The notes under the pieces were generated by a model. That model was given only the letters and a program-made list of their open reading frames with translations. It ran no database searches and had not been told where the DNA came from. Source: Candidatus Opimibacter skivensis (GTDB lineage: Bacteria; Bacteroidota; Bacteroidia; Chitinophagales; Saprospiraceae). From it: a stretch of DNA of 64,000 nucleotides. Within the stretch, counting starts at the first letter, position 1. Every line of letters starts with the position of its first letter. The stretch is taken from NCBI GenBank assembly GCA_016721905.1, contig JADKHH010000029.1, positions 124,001-188,000 of the forward strand, given 5' to 3'. The translations under genes and the position numbers were made by a program. Below, one piece after another: positions 55,745 to 64,000 of the stretch.

Positions 55745-57130
55745 TTAATTACGCCATGGCAACTCACTGGTACGTTTAGCTGCCAGGTATCCTAAGCGCA
55801 AACCTTCATCACAATCCATTCGGAAATGAACCCCTAACGGGAGACGGCTGTACGCATTTTCGACACCAGCTTCCATTATCGTAGTATATGTCCTGGGCGT
55901 ACTGGCAAATTCAGTACGACCATAGTGGCAGACATCTGTATAGGTGGTGTTATTACCAAATATTTCAGCCATTACTGAACTGCCCGCACCACCAAAACCA
56001 GAGTGACCGGAAGGGTATGCAGGGAATTCTGGTGTCAGACTCTTGACATTGTTGAGTGGGTTATTGAGCGCAGTATTCCAGCCTGGTTCCATCACATTGC
56101 GAACATATTCAATAGGCCGCATGACGTTGTAGATATATTTTGAATTCCATACAGCAACACCTACATCGCATAGTGCCATTCCCATTTTAGCATAAAGCTC
56201 AAGGGCTACGTCCAAAGAAATATCTTCTTGTTCGACCAGGATATTGGCTATGGCTATCTGCCTTGCAGCCGGCTCAAAGGTGAGTTCGAAAATATCATCG
56301 CTCCAGAATTCAGCGACCCATTGGGTAGTAAAGCTGTTTAGATTCACGATCGTCCGGACTTCATTGGCCTGTTGGTAAAACAAAGATGAGGCATCTTCAC
56401 TATAAGGGATAGGCGGTTGAGCCAGGAGGTCTGTCTTTCTCATCCCAAAAGTCCGCACACTACCCCAGTATGGAAACAGAGCCGCCGTGTAATCCGGAAA
56501 AGTGGGCTGCCAGAGTTTTCTCCGTTCGGACCTACCGCAGGAGGAATATAGCTGGCAGGTCTTGGATTCAAGTAAGCTTCATGTCCGGGGGTATCAGTGG
56601 TACTAAATGCAACACTGCCTCGGCAACAGCCACTCCAAATGCAACAGATCGTGTTCAAGACCTCTTCACTGGCGGATGCCTGTATTCCTATTAAATTGGT
56701 TTTCCAACGCTGTGATTTTAGCCTTGTGCTGGGCCGAAATATGTGGATAGAAATGTCTGAATATGGTGGCATAACTGGCATTGATGGAGGCAGGCCAGTG
56801 ATATTCTTTGGTCAGATCTGCGACGGGCAAATCGAGTCCCTGAAATTGGTAGCGCAATGAATTGTATTCCGGCATTCCGGGTACGGCTGATTCGTATGCG
56901 GCAAGACCTGTATAGGCCAGTAATCGTGCCGCTGCAGGTGGACGATAGCCCGGCGAATACCGGTCAATTTCAAGAAATAGATTGTACCAACTCAGGGCGA
57001 GATTGGCATCATAGGATGCAACCAGTTGGGCATCGGGGGTGACAACAGACTCTTCTTTACAGGAAGTGGCCCATATCGAGATCGCAACAACCAGGAGTAG
57101 TCCAATTTTACTAAAGGAGCGACAATTCAT
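55745..57130 (-). pseudogene. Vanadium-dependent haloperoxidase-like protein 2, four frameshifts
   Basis: A paralogue of the haloperoxidase-like gene at 50880, in opposite orientation, with a signal peptide and Cys (WATSCKEE). The vanadate motifs are kept: KYIYNVMRP, PSGHSGFG and SRLPLGVHFRMD. Comparison with copy 1 shows frame breaks at about 56677 (extra G in the GGC context), 56658 (extra base near AACACGATC), 56613 (T missing in GTGTTGCA) and 56533 (A missing in GAAAACTC). Correcting them gives a continuous frame like copy 1. Several are homopolymer changes. The sequence between the breaks is well conserved, so errors or very recent decay are likely. Confidence 0.8.
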
Positions 57131-57162
57131 TTTGATTTTGATTTATTGGTCAAATAATTAGG

Positions 57163-57176
57163 GACAAATATATCCA
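57163..57176 (-). promoter_or_regulatory. Promoter and candidate operator of haloperoxidase gene 2
   Basis: On the minus strand this reads GGATATATTTGTCC, an imperfect palindrome holding the TATATTTG -7 box, 34 bases before the ATG. It matches the site before haloperoxidase gene 1. Confidence 0.6.
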
Positions 57177-57384
57177 TAATATTAATTACAGTACAATATT
57201 AGAAAATTCTAATAAATGCGGCCTGTAGAACTTCTTTATCGGTAAGTGAAATTGATTATTCGGGTGGTTTTCATTATGATTGAAGTCTTGGCGGATTAAC
57301 ATTGAAGTTTCATATTACTCTTTTTATTTATCTTCAATCCTCTTCCCAAGCACTGCACCCCTGGTATTTTTTAAACCTTAAACC

Positions 57385-59649
57385 ATGAGAAACACCATTT
57401 CCATTGGCTTATTATTTCTTGTATTTCAAATCATTGCGCAGCCGGGTACCGTGAGTGAGCACCTCAAGGTTGACCAGTTTGGCTACCCTCCCGATGTGCA
57501 GAAGATTTGTGTCATCAATAACCCAACAGCCGGTTTTGATTTTGAAGCAGGTGATTTTTATACCCCGGGTGCCACCCTTCAAGTTGTTAAAGCAGCAGAC
57601 AATAGTATTGTCATGTCCGGTCCGGCAGTCGCATGGCATGGAGGTGCAAGCTATGATCAGAGCGGTGATATAGTCTGGTGGTTTGATTTCTCCGCAGTGA
57701 CTACACCCGGTACTTATTTTATCTACGATCCACTCAACGCAAAGCGATCCTTCACCTTTGATATCCGAGCTGATGTTTATACAGAAGTACTGAAGAAATC
57801 CGTGAGGATGTTTTATTATCAACGATCCGGATTTGCCAAGACAGCACCATTCGCCTATGACTGGACAGATGGTGCCAGTCATCTGGGTGCGCAGCAGGAT
57901 CTGGACTGCAGGCTCGTGACCAATCCTGTCCCAGGTACTTCAAAACAATTACAAGGCGGCTGGTTTGACGCAGGTGATTACAACAAGTACGTCAACTTCG
58001 CGTATGAACCCATCCATGACTTAAGCCTGGCATATATCGAGCGACCGGAAGTATGGACAGATGATTACAATATTCCGGAATCCGGCAATGGCATCCCTGA
58101 TCTGTTAGATGAGATGAAATGGGAATTAGATTGGCTTCGCAGGATGCAGCTTGCGAATGGCTCCATGCTGATGAAAGTATCTGTTACTGATTTCTCAGCA
58201 GCTAGTCCACCAAGTGCTGATTCAGGTGCGCGAAGATATGGCCCTGCGCAGGCTTCGGCCACGCGTACTGCCGCAAGTATGTTTGCTATCGCCGCCATTG
58301 CTTATAACCTATCAGGCCATCCAGCCATGCAACTCTATGCAGATACATTAGAGCAGGCTGCAAGGAAAGCATGGTATTGGTTGATTGCCAATCCAGCATA
58401 CTCTTATTACAACAATGCTGGTTTCAGCAGTGCCAATCCCGAAATGAATGAATACCAACAGTCTTCAGCACAAGTTGGAGCTGCTGTTGCATTATTTGCA
58501 CTCACGGATTCGATTACCTATCGTAACTATATCGATGACCATTATGATGAGATGCATCCGATCCAGTGGGGTTTTTGGTATCCCTGGGAGAGCATCATCC
58601 AGGATTTGTTATTGTATTATTCGGTGTTGCCTAATGGAACAACAGGAGTGAAGAATGCAATTCGTTCTTCTTTTACAAATTCGATGAATAACAGTGGTCA
58701 TCTATTGCCTGCCATCAACGGCACATCATGTGCGTACCGTGGTTATATGAGTAATGGAGACAATGTCTGGGGAAGCAACAGACCTCGTGGGCATACCGGT
58801 TCTATCTTCTATAACGTCATCGAATATAATATCAGTGGAAACACCTCCGTATACCGAAATGCAGCAATGGGATATATCAATTTCCTGCATGGTGTCAATC
58901 CGATCAGTACTGTGATGCTCACCAATATGTATGATGATGGTGCAGAAAAACCTGCAAATGAAATGTATCACAGCTGGTTTGCCCATGGTACTAATTATGA
59001 TAATGCAATCACTTCTCTTTATGGTCCTGCCCCTGGTTACCAGCCGGGGGGATTCAATCCATATTTTCATCCGGACCCATCCTTCAGTGGAGATATCGTT
59101 CCTCCTGAACTGCAGCCCTCGCTTAAATCATACAAGGACTGGAATACAAGTTGGCCTGAAAATTCATGGGAAATCACAGAGACCTCTATCTCCAATCAAG
59201 GCTCCTATGTGAAACTGCTCTCCAGGTTTGTTTCCACACCATGTGTTAAAACAATTACCAATGCCTATGACTCCGGCTTCGGTACGCTACGCCAGGCCAT
59301 AGCCTGTGCAAATGCTGGTGATACGATCAAATTGAAATTACCACCTAACACAACACTTCAACTGAATAGTCAGCTCGTCATCAATAAAAATGTTGTGATC
59401 GTCAATTCGCTTTCAGGCCAGGCTCCGCTTCATTGTGCGGTATCCGGTGCCGGCATACAGATCAATGGTGGTCAGATAGTTCATCTCCATAATTTATCTT
59501 TCACGGGTGCTTGTACCAACATCATTCAAAACCAGGGTAATCTTCATTTACACCATGTGAAGTTTGATGCAACAGGTGTGACCAGTAATGTTTTGAAAAA
59601 TCTTGGTGGAGAAGCGAGGGTGTATGGAGTAGTGGAGTTGAAGGAGTAG
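57385..59649 (+). CDS. GH9 family cellulase-like enzyme with C-terminal beta-helix segment
   Basis: A 754-residue secreted glycoside hydrolase with a signal peptide (MRNTISIGLLFLVFQIIAQ). Residues ~25-115 are the Ig-like CelD N-terminal domain (LKVDQFGYPPDVQKI); ~120-620 the GH9 (alpha/alpha)6 barrel. Catalytic residues are D195 and D198 (GGWFDAGDYNK), with the acid near E596 or E599 (NSWEITETS). PESGNGIPDLLDEMKWELDWL is diagnostic. The enzyme should cut beta-1,4-glucans by inversion. Residues ~640-754 (TITNAYDSGFGTLRQAIACANAGDT) resemble the start of parallel beta-helix proteins with no usual type IX sorting tail at the end, so this part may be a truncated second module. Confidence 0.88.
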   Translation: MRNTISIGLLFLVFQIIAQPGTVSEHLKVDQFGYPPDVQKICVINNPTAGFDFEAGDFYTPGATLQVVKAADNSIVMSGPAVAWHGGASYDQSGDIVWWFDFSAVTTPGTYFIYDPLNAKRSFTFDIRADVYTEVLKKSVRMFYYQRSGFAKTAPFAYDWTDGASHLGAQQDLDCRLVTNPVPGTSKQLQGGWFDAGDYNKYVNFAYEPIHDLSLAYIERPEVWTDDYNIPESGNGIPDLLDEMKWELDWLRRMQLANGSMLMKVSVTDFSAASPPSADSGARRYGPAQASATRTAASMFAIAAIAYNLSGHPAMQLYADTLEQAARKAWYWLIANPAYSYYNNAGFSSANPEMNEYQQSSAQVGAAVALFALTDSITYRNYIDDHYDEMHPIQWGFWYPWESIIQDLLLYYSVLPNGTTGVKNAIRSSFTNSMNNSGHLLPAINGTSCAYRGYMSNGDNVWGSNRPRGHTGSIFYNVIEYNISGNTSVYRNAAMGYINFLHGVNPISTVMLTNMYDDGAEKPANEMYHSWFAHGTNYDNAITSLYGPAPGYQPGGFNPYFHPDPSFSGDIVPPELQPSLKSYKDWNTSWPENSWEITETSISNQGSYVKLLSRFVSTPCVKTITNAYDSGFGTLRQAIACANAGDTIKLKLPPNTTLQLNSQLVINKNVVIVNSLSGQAPLHCAVSGAGIQINGGQIVHLHNLSFTGACTNIIQNQGNLHLHHVKFDATGVTSNVLKNLGGEARVYGVVELKE

Positions 59650-59813
59650 GGCGGTGCTTCGACCTGCTATCCCTAATCCTGGTGCGACAGCTCAGCAACC
59701 AGGGCAGAACGGCAGAAAAGGCTGAAAGCCTATAGGTACATATTCAGTAGATTGAAATATTAAACTGCGCCTCTGCGGCTCTGCGCGCGAAATAATTTGT
59801 TGAAAAAATTTCC

Positions 59814-61319
59814 TCAATCCGAAATGTAGACAAGATGCGATTCGTGAAACTCGGCACCACTGATTCTTAAAACATACAAACCTTGAATGGTCTTATCTGG
59901 TGAAATGGTGAACCTGTTTTTATCCGACCATTTTACATTGTCCTGCTTGAATACCTCCACCCCGGTTAAGGAGATAAGAGAGATAGATAGCCCATCGAGC
60001 TGAGTGGAAACGTCAATGTTGATCTTTGTATTCGTAGGATTTGGCCATATCTTCGTTTTAGGTACGGTTGTTTCTATCGGAAAATGAATAGCGGTCGTCA
60101 CCCCACCCTCAAAAGCCCCTACCGACCGTGGATTTAAAAAAGACTCTCCCGTATAATCATCAGCCGGATCAACTACCTCATAACCAACACCCACTGCCGC
60201 ACTTCCTTGCATCAAGCTAAAATCCTCCGCACCCGCATCCACAAATTGCGGATCTTCCCCAACGATATTATCTGTGTCTTCAACGGGCAAGTCCGGTCCT
60301 GGCCAATTGCTGTCCTCGCTATGATACCAAAAGTTGTTGGAAAAAGTAAAAGTCTCTGGAGCAGTGTTAGGCCCGATGTTACATTCCACACTGACGAGAT
60401 TATCTATGTAGATGATGTTGTTGCGAAATGTGTTGTAGCCACACGGAGGGAATCTTTCAGGATCCACCGTCTCTTGTAAGATTCGCAGCACCCATTTCGT
60501 AGGCAGATAGATGGTGTTGTTGATTACCTCACAATTAATAGATCCCACAAAAGCAATAGGTGCATCAGAACCAATGAATACGTTCGAATAGACCTTCAAT
60601 TCCGCAGCTTCATACGGTGCATCCAGTGGCCTAAAAAATTGTAAACCGGTAGAACCTCCCAGGTTCAATGCACGACTACCTCCGTTTTTGAAAAAATTTC
60701 TTTCGATCCGTATATTACTCGTGCCACCTTTTGCCTGCACGGAGTTGGAACCCTGGTTTTCAAAATGACATTGCGTGATCAGGCCATCATGGCAACCCAC
60801 CATATCAATACCACTTCCTCCAGGAGACCCATTCATAAAAACACAATTCCTGATTTCAAACTGATCGATACCTGACATTTTCAGCAGATCATTATTGCCT
60901 GTCGCATTGATATTCCGAAAAGTGCAGTCTTCAAAGGTGATATGATGCGCTGGTGTTTCATAGGAACCACCGTCATCAAAGTTCACCCCATTACCGGTTT
61001 GTCCCTGGAATATAAATCCAGCGATATGCAGATAAGCTGCGTCTGTAAACTGCCAGGCATTAGAGCCACCTGAATAGATCACTAACTCTCCTGGTGCAGT
61101 AAGAATATAAATAGGGGCAGAGGAGGTTCCTTGCAAATCAGCTACAAACAATCCTCCCTGATAGTCGCCAGCATGCACGAGTAGTGTATCTCCCGGATCA
61201 GCATCCGGCGCTGCATGTGCTATTGTAGGATATGGTTGACCAATTCCAACATGCAATGTTATGGCGGCAACTTGCTGGAAAATCCCCAGCAGTATAATGG
61301 AAAGGATAGTGGTGCGCAT
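59814..61319 (-). CDS. Secreted right-handed parallel beta-helix protein with sorting domain
   Basis: A 501-residue protein: signal peptide (MRTTILSIILLGIFQQVAAI), PbH1-type repeats (~20-400) with HITFEDCTFRN, FEIRNCVFMNG, GLITQCHFENQG and IRIERNFFKNGG, and a C-terminal type IX sorting domain (~420-501, TKIWPNPTNTKINIDV...GLYVLRISG). It resembles pectate lyase-like and DUF1565 proteins; no catalytic set is certain. The neighbouring GH9 gene (convergent) suggests plant or algal polysaccharide use. Confidence 0.85.
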   Translation of the reverse strand: MRTTILSIILLGIFQQVAAITLHVGIGQPYPTIAHAAPDADPGDTLLVHAGDYQGGLFVADLQGTSSAPIYILTAPGELVIYSGGSNAWQFTDAAYLHIAGFIFQGQTGNGVNFDDGGSYETPAHHITFEDCTFRNINATGNNDLLKMSGIDQFEIRNCVFMNGSPGGSGIDMVGCHDGLITQCHFENQGSNSVQAKGGTSNIRIERNFFKNGGSRALNLGGSTGLQFFRPLDAPYEAAELKVYSNVFIGSDAPIAFVGSINCEVINNTIYLPTKWVLRILQETVDPERFPPCGYNTFRNNIIYIDNLVSVECNIGPNTAPETFTFSNNFWYHSEDSNWPGPDLPVEDTDNIVGEDPQFVDAGAEDFSLMQGSAAVGVGYEVVDPADDYTGESFLNPRSVGAFEGGVTTAIHFPIETTVPKTKIWPNPTNTKINIDVSTQLDGLSISLISLTGVEVFKQDNVKWSDKNRFTISPDKTIQGLYVLRISGAEFHESHLVYISD

Positions 61320-61439
61320 GGTGTCCTGATTTATTACAAGATGAATATACGTTATTACAAGCTTGTTAGTAGGCAGTTACTTTGGAACTTTCGCTAGGCT
61401 GTCCACAAAACTGCGTTTTGCATGACAGAGGATTTAACC

Positions 61440-61489
61440 CGCTCGTCAGGAGACGAGCATATATCGGATTCAAGTCTGGAGACTTGAAC
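61440..61489 (-). repeat. R2 dispersed double-hairpin repeat, copy 2
   Basis: The inverted partner of 32698-32747, with TTCAAGTCTCCAGACTTGAA and GCTCGTCTCCTGACGAGC hairpins. It lies in a 296-base gap between the beta-helix and TIR genes that otherwise shows no gene. Confidence 0.8.
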
Positions 61490-61554
61490 CAGCATCGGTT
61501 GAATATAGATCGACGAAGCCTGATTTATTCCAAAAATCTTTGTGAAAATCAGCG

Positions 61555-61616
61555 CCTGCCCCTTGCTCTATGCCCTTATGCCCTTGCTCCTTGCTCCTTG
61601 CCCCTAGCTCCTTGCT
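61555..61616. repeat. CCTTGCTC low-complexity array
   Basis: Degenerate CCCTTGCTCC and CCTTATGCCC units abut the 3' end of the TIR-protein gene. Confidence 0.65.
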
Positions 61617-63700
61617 TAAAACGGTCTCACCGCCCTCACCGCACAAGATGAACTCTTATTGCTCTTGCTCTGGTTGCCATTGCTGAAATTCTGCACCATG
61701 GCACTGTTTTTACCTTCCTCTGTTGCGCTCCAGTAATTGCCCTTGGTATATTCACCCAGATGTTTTCGGTTCTGGTAGATGATATTCAATTCGTCTTTGG
61801 ACGGCAACCTCCAACCGCTTATGTTTCCTACTTTATAGGCAGCGCATATCTTTTGCGCTTTTTCGTAGTCAACACTTCCTACTTCTTTGCTGGAGACAAT
61901 CATGCCATGATCTCCTTTAGCATTTACATAGATGACGATACCTCCTCCATATGACTGACCGAGGGCGATCTTGCCGGGGGGTGTGGTAGTCGGTTTTGGT
62001 TTCTCGGTTGTAGTCGGTTTAGGTTTTGCCGCAGTATTATTTGGTTTTGCCTTTGTGTTCGTTTCCGGAGCTTTAGTGGTTACTGGTGTCTGTACCACCT
62101 CAGGCGTTGTTTCTACCGGAGGAGTTGTTTCTGTAGTTGTAGGTGTTGTTTCCGCAACAGCAAGATTTTGAATAGCGGCGAGGCTGTCTTTAATGGCTTT
62201 CTCAGCCCAGTATAGGGAGTCTATCCGACCTTTGGCAGCATCAAAATACTTTCCTTCAGGAAAAGCAGCCATGTATTGCGCATAGGCCGTACTGTCATTC
62301 TTTTGCATGGCTTCTTTCCATGACGTGCGATCGTCCTTTTGGGGGCCACCTTTTGTCATCAACCATATGCCCAGGCCCAAGATCAGGATGCCCGCACCTA
62401 TAAAGATGTATTTCTTACTTCCGCCTGAGGTAGTTTCATTACCACCATTAGCTTGCCTTTCAGCAAGTGCTTTTTCTTTTTGTTGTTGCTTGAGGAGCAG
62501 TGCTTTTTCCTTCTCCTGTTGTTTTTGTTTTTCTCTTTCCTCTTTTTCGCGCTGTGCTTTTTCCCTTTCCGCCTGGAGTTGTTTTTCCCTTTCCTCTTTT
62601 GCTTTCTGGGCTTTTTCTTTTTCCAACGCTAATTCCTTGTCCCGTTCCAGCTTAGCTTTCTGCGCCTTCTCCTTTTCAACCTGAAGCTGACGTTCTCTCT
62701 CTTCCTTGTCTCGTTGCGCTTTTTCCCTTTCCGCCTGGAGTTGTTTTTCTTTTTCCTCCTTGGCTTTTTGTGCTCTTTCTCTCTCGAGCTGGTCCGCTTT
62801 TTCTTTTTCCTCCTTGGCTTTTTGTGCTCTTTCTCTTTCGAGTTGATCCGCTTTTTCTTTCTCCTCTTTAGCTTTCTGAGCTCTTTCCCGTTCTTGTTGC
62901 TGCGCTATTTCCTGCAGACGCCTGGCTTCTTCTTTTTCTGCCTTATCAAACTCCGCGATTGCGGCCAGCGCGAGTGTTTTATAGTTGCCCTGAGGATATT
63001 CCTGAAGATAATGCTCATAAATATTCCTGACGTGCTCATGTTTTGCTTTTTTCCAAAGCAAGGCTTCCAGCTCATCTTCCTTTTGCTCTACCTCCAGCTG
63101 CTTGATCATCAGCATGGCTTCTTCTTTAAAGGAACCAGCTGGATTTTCATTCATGTATTTGCGGTAAGCAGCAATTGTATTGAGTTTGCACGCTTCTTCC
63201 CAGTGGGCATTGTCCCGCCGCTCTCTATCCTGATCTTCCTTGGCCGAGGCCACAGGAGTGGAAGCTTCCATTTGAGTGTTCTCTACCGGCAGGCCACCGA
63301 CTTTCCCGTCGGATCCCAGGCTTAAGTTCAGGGAGATGATCAGCTGGCTGAAACCTGTGGTATAGTCGGAGGTAAAATCAATTCGCTGCAGTCTCCTCAA
63401 CCGGAATGGTGCTAGACAATCTTCGAGGAGTACGGGAATTATTTTTTTTCCGGATTCCAGGGCAAAGGATACCTCATCCATTACGTTAGTTGACGCCGTA
63501 GAGGAAGGAGTCAGAATGACTAACACGTACGCGGAAGAATTCAATGCTTTTTCAACAGCAGCATCCCAATGGCTTCCTGCAGGGATATCGAGTTGGTCGA
63601 TCCAGATGTCTGCGCCTGCTTCACGAAGATCCTTCGCGAGCGTCAGAGCAAATGGCGAGTCAGCCCGGGAGTAGCTAAAAAAGATTTTCTGCGTGGACAT
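61616..63700 (-). CDS. TIR domain / coiled coil / TM / DUF1566 protein
   Basis: A 694-residue protein. Residues 3-~130 are a TIR domain (QKIFFSYSRADSPFA, YVLVILTPSS, NVMDEVSFALESGKKI); E76 aligns roughly with the catalytic Glu of NAD-cleaving TIRs. Two ~40-residue helical repeats (WEEACKLNTIAAYRKYM; WKKAKHEHVRNIYEHYL) follow, then a long charged coiled coil (~270-415) made of KEEKEKADQLERERAQKA-type repeats. A TM helix (~425-447, IFIGAGILILGLGIW) is followed by a third copy of the helical repeat (WKEAMQKNDSTAYAQYM), a Pro/Thr-rich stretch (~525-580) and a C-terminal DUF1566 (Lcl) domain (~585-694, IVIYVNAKGDHGMIVSS, GWRLPSKDEL). It lacks a signal peptide, so TIR should face the cytoplasm and DUF1566 the outside. 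Possible signalling or immune role (inference). Confidence 0.85.
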   Translation of the reverse strand: MSTQKIFFSYSRADSPFALTLAKDLREAGADIWIDQLDIPAGSHWDAAVEKALNSSAYVLVILTPSSTASTNVMDEVSFALESGKKIIPVLLEDCLAPFRLRRLQRIDFTSDYTTGFSQLIISLNLSLGSDGKVGGLPVENTQMEASTPVASAKEDQDRERRDNAHWEEACKLNTIAAYRKYMNENPAGSFKEEAMLMIKQLEVEQKEDELEALLWKKAKHEHVRNIYEHYLQEYPQGNYKTLALAAIAEFDKAEKEEARRLQEIAQQQERERAQKAKEEKEKADQLERERAQKAKEEKEKADQLERERAQKAKEEKEKQLQAEREKAQRDKEERERQLQVEKEKAQKAKLERDKELALEKEKAQKAKEEREKQLQAEREKAQREKEEREKQKQQEKEKALLLKQQQKEKALAERQANGGNETTSGGSKKYIFIGAGILILGLGIWLMTKGGPQKDDRTSWKEAMQKNDSTAYAQYMAAFPEGKYFDAAKGRIDSLYWAEKAIKDSLAAIQNLAVAETTPTTTETTPPVETTPEVVQTPVTTKAPETNTKAKPNNTAAKPKPTTTEKPKPTTTPPGKIALGQSYGGGIVIYVNAKGDHGMIVSSKEVGSVDYEKAQKICAAYKVGNISGWRLPSKDELNIIYQNRKHLGEYTKGNYWSATEEGKNSAMVQNFSNGNQSKSNKSSSCAVRAVRPF

Positions 63701-63897
63701 GTTGTTTACTATAAACCGTTAGCTCTTTTCTGTTATCTGTGACACGAAGAAGACTCCCGTGCTTTTTTGAGGCAATATCGAGGCAAAATAGGGAAAATTC
63801 AGGAATTTTAGAGTAACTGGTTGCTTTCAATTAGTAATTGGAATGATAACAGTATTAGTCGGAATTAGGACAAGGGATGAAAGGCAGTCGAAACTGG

Positions 63898-64000
63898 TCA
63901 GACCTTCCGCTTCAGTATACGTTTTTTGTTGAGATGGGCGATGACAGGTGCCATCTTGAATGTAAACGTATCGTAAGCCTGGGTCTCTGCATCGAGATCA
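63898..64000 (-). CDS. 3' end of a gene cut by the window edge
   Basis: The last 33 codons and stop of a minus-strand frame, ending FKMAPVIAHLNKKRILKRKV. The start lies beyond the window. Coding is inferred from the open frame and basic C-terminus; the family is not recognised. The bases between it and the TIR gene start (63701-63897) show nothing. Confidence 0.4.
   Translation of the reverse strand, partial: DLDAETQAYDTFTFKMAPVIAHLNKKRILKRKV

Overview
The window looks like a Bacteroidota chromosome, most likely a Saprospiraceae-like lineage. The evidence is secreted proteins with C-terminal sorting tails, Bacteroidota-type TAnnTTTG -7 promoter boxes, a fused alpha/beta E1 dehydrogenase, a DUF5606 protein, and Cys-rich repeat adhesin-like proteins. 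The lineage is an inference; the window has no rRNA or tRNA to fix it.

Layout. 0-5.7 kb: an apparent operon of a GAF-adenylyl cyclase (5' cut by the window), a bacterial lipoxygenase with all five iron ligands, and a small catalase-fold heme protein resembling coral allene oxide synthase, so a candidate signal-controlled oxylipin pathway. 5.8-13.2 kb: lipid A-type acyltransferase, UMF1-type transporter, OmpA lipoprotein, secreted protein, fatty acid desaturase and NhaD antiporter. 13.4-16.1 kb: SGNH-like protein plus MBOAT O-acyltransferase, an exopolysaccharide acylation pair. 16.3-23.7 kb: secreted Cys-repeat protein, OsmC, RecO, fused E1 dehydrogenase and DUF5606. 23.8-32.5 kb: a 2,892-residue cyclic beta-1,2-glucan synthase. 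32.9-47.5 kb: housekeeping genes (GCS2-CBS protein, aconitase, MscL, NadE, DnaX, PyrD, ABC-F ATPase) with small hypotheticals.

49.6-57.2 kb is the most unusual part. Two inverted vanadium-haloperoxidase-like genes flank a qNor homologue and an Rrf2 regulator with a Cys cluster. The qNor homologue carries the substitutions described for NO dismutase (Nod): His to Asn and Glu to Gln at the FeB site, and loss of the quinol-site residues. All genes here, plus the adjacent BNR-repeat gene, are broken by single-base indels, mostly in homopolymers, while the rest of the window is intact. That means either a locally poor assembly or recent decay. The two haloperoxidase genes share a palindromic promoter motif.

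57.4-63.7 kb: GH9 cellulase-like enzyme, a parallel beta-helix protein, and a TIR-coiled coil-TM-DUF1566 protein.

Intergenic DNA is rich in repeats: an ~85-bp element (R1, five copies), a 50-bp double-hairpin element (R2, two copies), an 86-bp tandem repeat, a 66-bp near-perfect palindrome, and low-complexity arrays that often begin at, or supply, the stop codons of the adjoining genes.
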